A stretch of DNA of 64,000 bases from Rhizoclosmatium globosum (Eukaryota; Chytridiomycota; Chytridiomycetes; Chytridiales; Chytriomycetaceae), in NCBI GenBank assembly GCA_002104985.1, contig MCGO01000037.1:186001-250000 (forward strand), read 5' to 3'. The notes below the pieces were generated by a model. It was not told where the DNA came from. It saw only the letters and a program-made list of their open reading frames with translations, and ran no database searches. The number at the start of each line of letters is the position of its first letter. Position 1 is the stretch's first letter. A program made the translations under genes and the position numbers. Of this stretch, positions 49,501 to 60,153 are shown piece after piece.

Positions 49501-49832
49501 CACCTTCCACGACGGAAGGAATTGAGACCAACGTGACCATTGCAGAAGCCATTAATTCGTTAAGAACTCTTCCAGTCCCTGAAATTCGACCATCAAAAAC
49601 AATAGACACAGCAATAATCCCAAGTAATATTACGGAAGTAGAAAGCAAAATGGAAGCCCTCGCCGTTGCAGCAGAAGGAGTCCTCATAGGTTCCGTTGTC
49701 GAAGAAGAAGAGGAGGATGAAACATTGGAACTAATGTATGACGCTGAAACAAATTCGTATTTCGACCCGATAACGGGAAAATACTATGAGATTGAAGAAT
49801 CGGATAATGAACAGGATTTAGTAGCATTATGA
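46527..49832 (+). CDS. CFAP20DC: CFAP20 domain-containing protein
   Basis: Many very short exons (21-115 bases) build an N-terminal CFAP20-like domain: MFKSAFQ, GGPSFEVFSCQGSSSAMLNW, VHKEYEKDVKGYCF, LQLPKDEKQS, AYLIQPYLILQIFVGV, AQHMTIEI spliced to CVSDLNQSKRRFFISTAAKE, LGFLKRGV, WLNLCFDLL, then DSFRGQTFRCLDSIAISGNY. Exon junctions 46547/46598, 46663/46711, 46822/46876, 46922/46968, 46993/47044, 47158/47205 and 47237/47288 all keep frame. The order and spacing match CFAP20DC (C3orf67). The rest is disordered and ends in a conserved-looking acidic unit (YDAETNSYFDPITGKYYEIE). CFAP20 proteins bind the doublet microtubule seam, so an axonemal role is likely. Two frame interruptions lie in the disordered part (about 48830, and about 49407 where one added C repairs it). 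Confidence 0.82.
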
Positions 49833-50084
49833 AAGTACACAACCTTTATTAAATAAACAAATTCTTTGTAAAAGTTTGTTTTTTTCTTGTCACAAGACAC
49901 TTGGAAAGAGAAATGAGCCTGTTTAATTCATTTCCAAGAGTCGAAGCTTAAATATATAAGTCCTTTAAATTTGATTGATCCAAGTGCGCACGAGTGCGGC
50001 ACGAGTGCGAAGGTGATTGGATTTCCGGATTTTTCCAGAAGGCAAAGACCACCACCACCCACTTAAAACTCAAACTTGGTCGAA

Positions 50085-51782
50085 ATGTCCGAAGTGAAAG
50101 AAGGCGGGCTGAGCAAGCGCAACCGCAACATTCTGATTGGAATTGCGGCTGTTGTTGTCGTTGCTGTTGCCGGCGGCCTCGGCGGATACTTTGGCACGCG
50201 CAAAACCGGAACTTCGAACGACTCGACCAACTCGGGCGGCTCAAGCGGCGGATCCACAAACAAGGGCGACTGGAAGTTTCCTCTGGTCAAGAACCAGTTG
50301 GTCGGTTACTTTGGCCAGAATGCGATTGGTGCGTGTTTGGTTGTTTGGTGGGTCGTTTGACAGTGAACTCATCCCCGCTTTACACACAGCGAATGCCGTA
50401 AACATTGTGAACGGAACAAACAGTCGTAATACTTCCGTTAGTGACTACCAGCATCCACTTGCATACTATTGCAGTACTGGTATGTTGACTGACCCCTTCA
50501 AAGACACGTCGCACCACTCACGCTTCATTCTACCAGGATACTACAACACAATCAATCTTGGATTCATGAACATTTTTGGAGGAGGCGATAACCACTTTAC
50601 AATCACGTTCAGTAGTTTTAGTCAGCTCAATTACGGTGGTGTTTACGTTTACAGAGGAAATGGTGTCGAAAGTAATCCTCAGTACATTGTAAGAATTGCA
50701 ATTGTTCACGTTTAGGTTTAGCTCATTGATTTTCAATTCAGGTCAACAACTATCAAGCCATTGGTCGTGATATCCAAACTTGTCAACAACAGAACGTCAA
50801 AATTGTTTTGTCACTCGGAGGTGATCAAAGCTCCGCGTATCAATTCGGAGCTGGTGACGGGGTGGCATACGCCAATCTTTTTTACAACGTATTCTTGGAG
50901 GGAACAGCAGGCCCCGTTCGTCCCTTCGGACCTGGAGTTGTGTTGGACGGCATTGAACTCGACGTTGAAAAGAACGATAATCCAGCAGTGTGGACGCCCG
51001 AAATGATCAACTTTATCACTACACTCCGAAACTTGAGTCCAAAAACTCAGCTGGCCAGTTGAGTATAAACTTGGATTCGATTCACATTTTCAATACTTTG
51101 TGTATTTACCTTTCTATTTGCAGTTGTTCCCCAGTGCTACTTGGGTTTGATTGGGAAGGACGCCTACGTGGGCGATGTGATTTCTGCTACGGCTCCGATG
51201 CTCAACTACATTATCGTTCAGTTTTACAACAATCCTCAGTGCTCATACCCCTTCGGATTTAACTTCAATACATGGAAGACGTTGTTCACTGGATCAATCA
51301 TTGTTGGCCTTGCCGGAGACTGGACATCCGCTATTTCAGGTGGATTCTTGGAGCCTGGACCTTTACAAGCCGTATATGATATGGTAAGAAGTTTTGTGAT
51401 TCAAGCTCAAAACGCTTACACTATAGTGAAAATATAGATCAAGAACGATGCTCAATTCGGAGGATTCTCAGTTTATGATGTATCTTCGTCAAACCCACCT
51501 GCTCTTTCATGGAACGAAAAGAACTACAACAACCCTCCACTTACCACATACTCAAAAACTCTCCGTGATTGTTTGAATGGGGTATCAGTTGGGAGTGGGT
51601 TCCCACCCCAAGGTCCTCAACAAAACAACTTGAACCTTGCGAATCGATGTGGTGGTACATGGGTGTATGCCAATTCAAACTGTACACTAAAGACATGTGA
51701 CCCTGCTATTCCCAACTTCTGCGGGCTGAATATGCATTGCTTCAGTTTCTTATCCACTACTTGTACTCCTCGACAGATTTAG
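50085..51782 (+). CDS. GH18 chitinase (class III type) with N-terminal membrane anchor
   Basis: Starts MSEVKEGGLSKRNRN, followed by a single membrane helix (ILIGIAAVVVVAVAGGLGG) and a Gly/Ser/Thr linker, so a type II anchored or secreted enzyme with an exposed catalytic domain. The GH18 barrel begins WKFPLVKNQLVGYFGQNAI; later strands are INLGFMNIF and VKIVLSLGGD, the latter the SxGG motif. The catalytic strand is VVLDGIELDVEKN: the acid/base Glu is kept, but the first Asp of the usual DxDxE is Glu. APMLNYIIVQFYNNPQC and SIIVGLAGD complete the barrel. A Cys-rich tail (six or more Cys over the last 60 residues, CGGTWVYANSNCTLKTCDP) may be a carbohydrate-binding or stabilising module. At least four introns keep frame. 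Role: remodelling of the fungus's own chitin wall or use of chitin as food. Confidence 0.85.
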
Positions 51783-51982
51783 AATTGTGAACTTTTCGTC
51801 CATTTCCTTTTTTTTTTTGCAGCGGTTCTTTTATCACCTCTTAGTTTGTTATGTTCTTGCTAAACAAAATGCCATTTATTGAAAATTGAGAGCGTTATAT
51901 GATTTGTTGAAGTCAACCGTGAAAAACTAGAAACAGAAAGAAAAAATAACAACCAAAGAACAGATTATTCTTGATCGCAGCC

Positions 51983-53895
51983 TTAAGCAGGAGGTTTCAC
52001 CTCCAACATTGACTTGTAATACTCATGCGCTTTCTTAATTGGCTGAATAATAGGCTCGTCCATGTTGGGAAGCACCTTGCTCACAAGCTCAAACAGTGGA
52101 ATCATGACAAACCCAATAAAACCGACTTGAGCACTTGGTTTCGTCACCTTCTCTCTGTCCATGAATGGTGCGGTGGGAAGACCTTCTTTCTTCTCCTTGT
52201 CACTTTGGCAGAAAAACTCTTCGAGGAGGTTGTCGACCCATGGCTCTGAAACGTGTTTTGGGCGGACTTCGTTGGAGATGTCTGAGCATTTTATGATCAT
52301 TTGCAGGAGCTATTTAATTTTGTGAAGTTCGGGATTATTATCAAGCTCTAACACGGTCAAAGGTAAAGAAAAAATTTACCAGCTGTCGTTGAGCCTGATC
52401 TTCGAAATTGAAATCCGTACTGTACGTTTTGAACTTGGCCAAGATTTCTCCATGCTTTGCCATGTCCGTCGCAAGAATACAGTTGATGATTTGTTTACGG
52501 CATTCTCTGTATTGTACTTCTGGGAGTGTTCCGAGGATGTTGAGTGTAGGGTCTCGGAAAAGAGTGAACAGAACCGCTGAATATAGAGTTTTTTAGCTCA
52601 TTCCGAAGCGTTTAAAATGACTTACCGGCGTGGTGGTTTTCTAAAGGCGAAATATCGTTATAGATGATGGTTAAATCAGTGTTGGCGTTGATTTGGTATG
52701 CATTGTTCATTCCAGGATGATCCAAATCGTGCTAGGAGGGGCGGTTTAGAACAACTCCGATCCAATTTCAAACTCAACTCCTATTGTTCCGCAAATAAGC
52801 GCCAGTTTCTCCAATGGTGTGAGCTTGCTTATAGTCCCTGTCACATTCAAGATCCCGTACATCTGTTTCGAAAAGCACAATCAGTCTCCACCCCCCAACT
52901 TCACAACTTCGAAATCAATATCACCATTTGGGTAACGCAAAAGCAATGCTTAAAGTTGTGAAACGGGTTTGCATTATACGTGACACTGACTCGCGCCAAA
53001 AAGTTTCGAATGATGTCTTTATCGATGCTGAACGTCTTGACGAGATCCAGTTCTTCAAACATGTTCTCCATCAGTCCAATCAGCTCAATTTCGGTGTAGT
53101 TCCAGATATTGAAAGTAGGGTGTTTTAAGTGCTCGGTAACAGTGCTGCTGAAGACGGGGCGAGGTGTTGCCATGATTTTATCGACTGTTTCTTTATCATA
53201 GTTGCTTGCTCGTAACATCGCAAGATGAAGTGTTGGGTCGGAGTTTGGTTTCTTGGTCTTATAATATGAAAAGTTTAGTTCGCTTCAATTTGAGATGGAA
53301 GAACATACTGTATTCTGAGCTACAGCGGGGGCGGCGGAAGCTTGAGAGCTCGATGCAACACCCAACGGCACGCTCTTGATTTTCTTTTCAATTTCTTCAA
53401 CTTCTTTTTTGAGGCTGGGAACTTCTCCCAATACAGACGTTGTGGCTTTGATTGTTTCCATCAGTTTCTTGGTTTCGACAGGTGTTTCCACAGATGGCTT
53501 TGGAACTACGATAATGTTTAGTTAACGCTTAAACTATGTAACTAAGTGTGCGAGCATCGAAGTGTCAGATGTGGGTTTGTCTCCCTCCAAAAATCCGACA
53601 CATCCCTCTCTAACTTTCAATCCAAAGGTTCATAACACTAACCCATTTTAATTTGAAGATTGTAAGGCTCTTCCACCGTGTTTTTGGGGATATTAGGCCC
53701 AATTGGAACCAACGCGTTTTTTGCAGAATACAGTTTCAACACCGCGTCACAAGAAGCAGTACCCTTATCAGATACTTCAGCTGCAGCGCAAAGCACTGAT
53801 TTGACTTCCTTCATTGTATGGTTCGGTCGGATCCGTATGGACTCCACCTTAGAGGAGTTGTTGACTTTGAGGAATATTTGAGTTACGATTGGCAT
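51983..53895 (-). CDS. PDE9-type cyclic nucleotide phosphodiesterase
   Basis: Starts [20 protein letters not shown]; the first 85 residues form the small N-terminal domain of PDE9A (ending [16 protein letters not shown]). A linker and coiled coil follow. The catalytic domain has [15 protein letters not shown], the first metal site [10 protein letters not shown] after an intron whose junction gives ICGTIG next to [23 protein letters not shown], the second metal region ILATDMAKH, and [20 protein letters not shown] with [20 protein letters not shown]. The layout and wording match PDE9, which is selective for cGMP in animals. With the CNG-type channel at 29-32 kb this gives a sensor and an off-switch for cGMP. 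All metal ligands seen are intact and there are no frame breaks. Confidence 0.9.
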
Positions 53896-54366
53896 CTTTT
53901 GTGAGGACTCGCGAAAGTGTTTGTTAAATCAGGGAAATTACTGTTGATTTCGATAGGTTTGGAAATTTGGCGGGTAAAGTTCCGGGTTAGTGTTTGGCTG
54001 TGGATAAGACTGAGCTCACAACTATATTTGACGCTATAGGCTAGGCTTGTGTCGAACAGCCAATGTGAAAGAATCGAAGTGCTACTGCTTCTTGGTGGCA
54101 GAGCCTGTAAGTGAGATGTGGTGGTGAAAAAATTGGAACAAGGGAGGCAGAAGGAGGTCAATCTCTTTCTTATGAAGGCCAATCAGAAACGGTTTCAGTG
54201 GTTTATCACAAAATAAGTATTTATCTTTATCATTTTATAACAATATTTTTCATAACTTATGAAATGAATAGTCAGATACTGAACTTCATTTTGGACATAA
54301 TATATCAAAAGCATAACTATCAAAACGAAAGATACGATCCTTCATCTGAACTCTTTTCAAAAAAGA
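53896..54366. other. Intergenic region between PDE9 and CSN3
   Basis: Holds the PDE9 promoter (right of its start at 53895) and the 3' flank of the CSN3 gene. AT-rich at 54210-54310. No other feature seen. Confidence 0.4.
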
Positions 54367-56181
54367 TCAGTACATATCATCGTCATCCATCAAGACATCG
54401 TCATCTCCTGCAGCTTCTGAATCAAACGAAGCGCCTCCGTACATTCCGCTACCCATTCCACTCACAAGTCCTCCCATTCCACTGCTGCTTCCACCGTACC
54501 CCCCAAACCGATCACCCTTATCTCCAACCACAGCAACTTTAACCAGATACTCTTTGCTCGCCCCAACAGCACGATCCATTTCACTCAACCGTTCATAGAT
54601 TCCAACAACTTCACGCATTTTCCCTTCCAATACGGAGAAATCGTATCCTTGCCCTGGAACAGACGTAGAGTCGTGGAAAGTGACCATTCCTCCACCATCA
54701 ACGCTTTCGTCGATTGTTGCAGCGACTTTTCCGGATTCAATGAGTTCCATGAGGTATTTGCGGATGACGGCCGGGGATTGGTGGGCGGGTGGAAGGGAGG
54801 CGGAGACAGAGGATAGGATGGAGGGGAGGGAGAGGGTAAGATATGTCTTTGTGAGTTTGAGGATTTGGCGGTGGGCGAGGGACTTGTTGATGCATTGACG
54901 TGCAAGACCGAGGTTGTGGCCATTTTGTAGGCTTTGGGTGAGTCGCTCGACCTCTAACGCATGATTTGGGATTAGAAATCGTGAGAACGCAACAATTGAA
55001 AATGCCGCTCTAAAGAAAGACCAAGCACTTTATGGTCTCACTTCGAATCGCTTCGCGATATTCTAAGCTCGCTCTGTTTCAGACATGGAGCGAGCTCATT
55101 CGTGTCCTCGCTGCGCACTTTCTTCCCAAGCATTTCCAACGCGTTTCGTGTAATTTGCACTCCAATCACGCTCAAAAACTCCTTCAATGTCTCACTCAGT
55201 CCAAGTATCAAAACACAAACTCACCACCAACAAGGTCCTGATACTTTCCGTTCTCAAGATTCTTCAAAAACTCTCCCAACTTCTTTTTAGATTCATCCGC
55301 AACAACTCTCGTCACAACGGTAGACATGCATCGAGCCACACCACCCTTTTCCAACTTCGCAGAGTCGGAGGAGGAAGGGCCGGACAAAAAGTAGACGAGA
55401 GAGCCCTTTTTCCAGGCTTCGACTTGGATGGCTGATGCGCCTGATTTGGAGGGGGCAGCGAGACAGACTCTGAAGTGGTGGACAGCGTCGTCGTAACGTT
55501 TGAGGGCGGAGAGGAGGGTGCCGGCGTAGAAAGAGTAGAGAAGGAAGTCAGTGATTGAGACGTGGTGGGTTGATTTCTCGATGGCTGTGAGTGGGTTCAT
55601 GACGACTGGGAGGGCGTAGGAATGCATTTTTGCGAGGATGGCGTACTTGAGGAAGAGAGTGTGGATCTTTGTGAGGGAGTGGTGGCCTGGGCGGGAGATT
55701 GTCCTAGAGCAGTTGAGGGTGGGGCATTAGTGGATGCCAGTAACAAGGAAACCACACTCAACTGAATTCTCGTGAGGATGTTTCTCAGTGGCGCTACGGC
55801 CAATCGCGGGTTCCGTTCGCGATCGGCAAAAGCAGCAATAGCATTTGCAAACTGAGCCAATGCGTCGTTGAAGCCCTGGATCGTTTGTGGCAACAACCGC
55901 GTCGCCAGCTCAGTCGCAGAAAACATTTGATGCGCCGCAGTTGCCGAACTTCGGAGACGCGCACTCAAAAGAACAACCGCGAACGGCGCTTGGAACGGCT
56001 GACTCAGCTGCCCTGAATTCAAGAGCGTTTCAATTGGGAACGAGGCGAGCTCGGAGTCGCCCAGTCCGCGGACAGCGCGGAGGAACGAGCTCGGTCCACT
56101 CGATACAAGCTGCTCAGAAGGTGTCGATGCATCAAGTACGATGGCGACTGCTTGCTGCAGAGTGAGAGAAGGTGCGGCCAT
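54367..56181 (-). CDS. CSN3: COP9 signalosome subunit 3
   Basis: CSN3 is a PCI subunit of the complex that removes Nedd8 from cullins. It starts MAAPSLTLQQAVAIVLDAST; an N-terminal helical-repeat part follows (LATRLLPQTIQGFNDALAQF, then PVVMNPLTAIEKSTHHVSIT and FLLYSFYAGTLLSALKRYDD, the subunit 3 pattern). Introns lie at about 55684-55745 and 55195-55236. The PCI winged helix is LKLTKTYLTLSLPSILSSVS and VIRKYLMELIESGKVAATID ending GGMVTFHD. The tail has IYERLSEMDRAVGASKEYL, then a Gly/Met stretch and a very acidic end (DDDVLMDDDDMY). Frames are continuous through the PCI domain. The F-box gene at 37.3 kb belongs to the same ubiquitin-ligase circuit. Confidence 0.85.
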
Positions 56182-56253
56182 CCTTGGTTCTTGTTGGTTA
56201 GAAAATAATAAACAAGTATAACCTGTATGGATTCTATAAATTAAATTATGACT

Positions 56254-57775
56254 TTATGAGGAGGTTTGCTCGTCATTATTTTGTTCTGCCAGTAATGGCT
56301 GAGTACTGCCTCGTCCTCTCCTGTCAGCTCCATAATAATACTCGTAGTCCTCATCATCGTCTAAATCGTCCCCACTGCCACCACATACTCGTAGCCGCCC
56401 GAGCAGTTTAATTACTAGTCCACCATCTTCCCACAAGTCATCCAACCAAATCACGTCCCACACAGCATCTTGTACACTCAACCGAACAGTCATATCATCA
56501 CCCACCAACACTCCATACACACCAGTACCCGGACGTCCACTATTTGTTCGTGCAGGCTGCATCCTTCGAATTAAACCCGCCGGAATTTGATTGCTTCCAG
56601 CCTCCACCTCTTCTTGAACCTGACCTTGAAGTGCCCCTTCACTGTCCACTCCTTCTGGAACCCGAAACTCGCCCCAACTAAACGCCCACCAATTCATACC
56701 CGCTGCTCCTGCCATCTCGACACACGTCAAGAAACTCGCTACTGCATTCACAACTTCTCCCGTCGTCCATTCCTCCCCGTTTCCTTGCAAGTATCCCAGA
56801 GCGACGAGGACTGCGAGGATGAAAGATTGGAGGTATGAAATAAATAGTACGAGTTTGATGGCGAGGAACTGGTAGATGGGTCGACCAGGAGGTAAATCAT
56901 GGTGGACGCAAGATAAAAGGAGAGCAAGGTGAACATGGAGAGACCCATTGACGCGAGATTTAAAATGACAATATACACGTGTCCGAATTTAGGTGACATG
57001 GATTCTATACCGTGCATCGAGTAAGCAAGTTAGCTAAGAAACATATATTCTCAACAAACATACCTGGACAAAAGAGGTTCCAATAATCCAACAACAGAGT
57101 CCCAATACACGTTAACGACCGCATGACAAGTAATTGACATATCCCCAGTTTACAATAAACCAAAAAGCGGGGATGTTTCGGGTCATAAGTGAAACAACAC
57201 AGTGGAGGTGGGCATCGTTTCCTCCCCACGCCACGTTCCGAAGTACGCATTGATTCACGCTGCTGATCCCACGTGTGTCCAAGGTAGAGTAAGCAGAGGT
57301 TGAAGAAGGAGTACACGGCGAATCCTTCATCTGTCAGGTTGAGTTTGGTGTTTGAGTGGCGCTGGATCGAGGACGAGTGATGGGGAACAACACGTACACA
57401 GATCGCGGTACAAGTTGATGTAAAGAGCGGCATCGGAAAGCGGTACGAGACAAAGGCGCAGACGGCGTACGATGGCACCATGAACAGAATCTGGAAAGAA
57501 AGAGTCTTTAAACACACACTGCCCCCTCTCTCTCCCATTCATCAAACACTTCAGGTTCTACCCGAACAATATGTCGCTGAAGGGCGGTCGTGACCAGTTT
57601 CGAAGGTGGAAGGCAATCAGAACTGAAGATGCTACCACAGCCACAAGTGCAAAGAGGCCCGCCGTGAACCAGCCAACAAGCCATTTTCGTTCTGGATTTA
57701 CATCGATTTGGGCAAGGGAAAGGAGGATAGTTTCAGGTGGGATTGGGGCGTGGTGGATAGGGCAAGTTCAAGCAT
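56254..57775 (-). CDS. TMEM184 / organic solute transporter-alpha family protein
   Basis: A seven-helix family from yeast to animals. Landmarks in order: helix 1 WLVGWFTAGLFALVAVVASS and LIAFHLRNWSRP; then QRHIVR spliced to ILFMVPSYAVCAFVSYRFP; ALYINLYRDLY spliced to EGFAVYSFFNLCLLYLGHTW; PPLCCFTYDPKHPRFLVYCK; QLLVMRSLTCIGTLLLDYWN; a late helix region YIVILNLASMGLSMF; and RPIYQFLAIKLVLFISYLQS with FLTCVEMAGAAG. These match TMEM184 (LFMVPIYA, RDCYEAFVIYNFLSLC). The tail is acidic. Three frame breaks are present, each repaired by one added base: at the four G at 57745-57748, the GGG at 57582-57584, and the AAAA at 56915-56918 (plus-strand bases). The start ATG at 57775 only works if the first break is repaired. 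Confidence 0.85.
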
Positions 57776-57900
57776 TCCAATGATTTGATAAGAAAACAAA
57801 TATTATTCAAAGTTGTTTACACGAAGAAACACAAGAAAGAAAGGAGATACTACATCAAATGAATTACACTGAACACTACAGATTACACCAAACATACACA

Positions 57901-60028
57901 CTACAAAAACTCCACCGCAACTCTCATCGCCATCATCTTGCGTCTAACTCCAATCTGCACACATTCAATTCATTCCTCAAATCATCCGCCGTAAGCGTAA
58001 CCAACACAGACCCTCCACGTCATGACTCCTAAATGTCTGTACAACCTCCTCCGTCGCTCCCACTGAAAATAACCAATCCGCTACCATGTCCACTGTCCAA
58101 TCATTCGCAGGGTACTGCGAAAGTACGGACTCTGCATCGATAGACGTGTTCTTGGTCGACCGCCTCTGAACGCGCTGGATTGAGATGCGGCCATCGAGAC
58201 TGTGCGGGCTGGGAATTGGGTTTGGTTCAAGTCGAGCTTTTACATCTCGGATGCGAGTTTTGCTTGTTGCTCGCGGATGGCTTGGTATGGGGAGTCGTCG
58301 TATGCAGGTGGTGGTAGGATTGGGTTTGTGGGGGAGAGGGGTGGGGTTCCTGGCATGGCGCCGCCGGGCATGGGGACTTGGTACATTGGTTGTTGTTGAG
58401 GGGATGGATGGGAATAATATTGGCGAGGGGTTTGGGAGTAGAGGGACGGGGTTGGGCGGAGAGATGGGGATGAGTGTGGGGATGGGGGACCGCCACGGAG
58501 GGAAGGAGAGGACGAAGCCATGGAAGAGGCGTAGAGGGATGGGATGCGGCTGGGCCATCAGATCCGACGCGTGGTTGAGGAAGAACAATGATTGGAACCT
58601 CCAAGTAAATGTTGGGAACATCAGAGTTGACTGTGGTAATTTGCAATCGCAATAGCGTGTTCACACTATCAAACCCGTTAATGCAAGCTACATGAAGAAA
58701 TATTTTTATACGTACGCAATAAGTTGAGAACCAAAAGATGCAAGAGCAACTGTAAATGACCAATTAGCTATTAGCACATTTCAAAAACGGACGACTGTAC
58801 ATTGTGGATCGATTGGAAGTTGAATACGACGAACAAGTGGCTCAACACCACCAGTCCCTCCAACCTTCAATAGTTGGAAATTCTCGGCAACTTCTGCAAC
58901 AGGACGAGGGAAGTGAGCATACGTCGCCTCTTCGTTTGTCGACTTATGGTTCCAACCGACGGTTGTCTTGGCAGATGAGAAACCAGCTGCAATATTCAAA
59001 GACGCGCTCATGCTTCTCAAACGTGCGTTTTCGGGAGTACTGCTAATGACAAGGTTGACTTCCAAGACATCGCCAATTGTAACCACAGTGGTTGGAATTT
59101 GGAGAGAGTAGGCACACTCGCTAGGAGATGCGACTACAAACTTATCTACGGGAATAGGATTTTGCAGGAACTGTTTTTTTGAAATTGAGTTTGAATCAAA
59201 ATACATAAAAATGGAAATGTTCCACCTTCAGCCTTGCCGATTCAGGCATGATGATAGTGATCGGAATTTCCTTTTCCAGTGTTGTCTTCGTGAAGTTCTT
59301 GCCCTCGTAGAAGCTGACAATAGCCTTCAATGGTACGTAACCGATCCGGACGGATGCTCGAACGAGGGAGGCATGTCGTTACGTGGCAGCTTGAATCGGA
59401 ATGGATATGAGGCGGAGGATCCAAACTATGGAATCAATTGTTGAGGAACATACGTTATGTTTCAAAGTTGAACCCACCCCATCCGGATGAACGCTTTCTT
59501 TAGCCTCAAGAACAAGATCGAAACTCTGTTGAAAGATACGACTATGTTTGAGAACCTTGTAGCTGTCGCTTTCGTACTTGGTGGCCAATTTGGTTGAATC
59601 TGTGGCTATCGCATTTGGAAGCTCCCTGTCACACCATCACCAATAAGCTGCAACGTCCCCGGAAGTGGCTCTTACCATCTGGTTTCGCAAGTTCCCTTCA
59701 TTTCAGTCTATACGATCCTTTAGCTGCTTACAGAAACTGAGCAAGCATAAGCAACGAACCTGAATACGGAGGGATTTGAGCTTGTTCTCCACCTTGAGGG
59801 TGATAGTTCCCTCCAAATAGCAGTCGGAAGTGCCCCTACGTTAGCGATCAGTACACAGAGCAGCTGGGGATGATTTGGGTTGACATACCAGCCAGCTTCA
59901 GCAATGATTGTACCGTTTGGGCCTGCACATTTACCGCGTCCAACAATTCTGTCAAACGAATGTTAGTAAGTGGCATAATGGATCGCGACCCATAAACGCC
60001 GTACGCACCCGGTGATGCTGGTGCTCAT
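57901..60028 (-). CDS. Alpha-arrestin with PPxY motif and C-terminal SAM domain, copy C
   Basis: Starts MSTSITG, spliced to IVGRGKCAGPNGTIIAEAGW; then GTSDCYLEGTITLKVENKLK, RFKLPRNDMPPSFEHPSGSV and a C-terminal arrestin sheet (CAYSLQIPTTVVTIGDVLEV, STPENARLRSMSASLNIAAG, FPRPVAEVAENFQLLKVGG). A Pro-rich segment holds PPPAYDD, the WW-ligase-binding PPxY type. The SAM domain begins NDWTVDMVADWLFSVGATEE and ends IGVRRKMMAMRVAVEFL. Alpha-arrestins recruit Nedd4/Rsp5 ubiquitin ligases to membrane cargo; the SAM domain could add self-assembly. At least four frame breaks, each repaired by one base; for example TACCATTGAAGG in the arrestin fold needs one T, and a GG before TCTGTGTTGG in the SAM domain needs one G. 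Confidence 0.8.
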
Positions 60029-60153
60029 TTTGGTTGGTCGTCTCGATAATTTTTCAGGAGCACGCGCCGCTCAATATGTCACACAACGCATTTAATTCAA
60101 TGAAAACAAAAGGGCTATTAATATACGTAACAAACGAACAAATTTCTAAAGTA

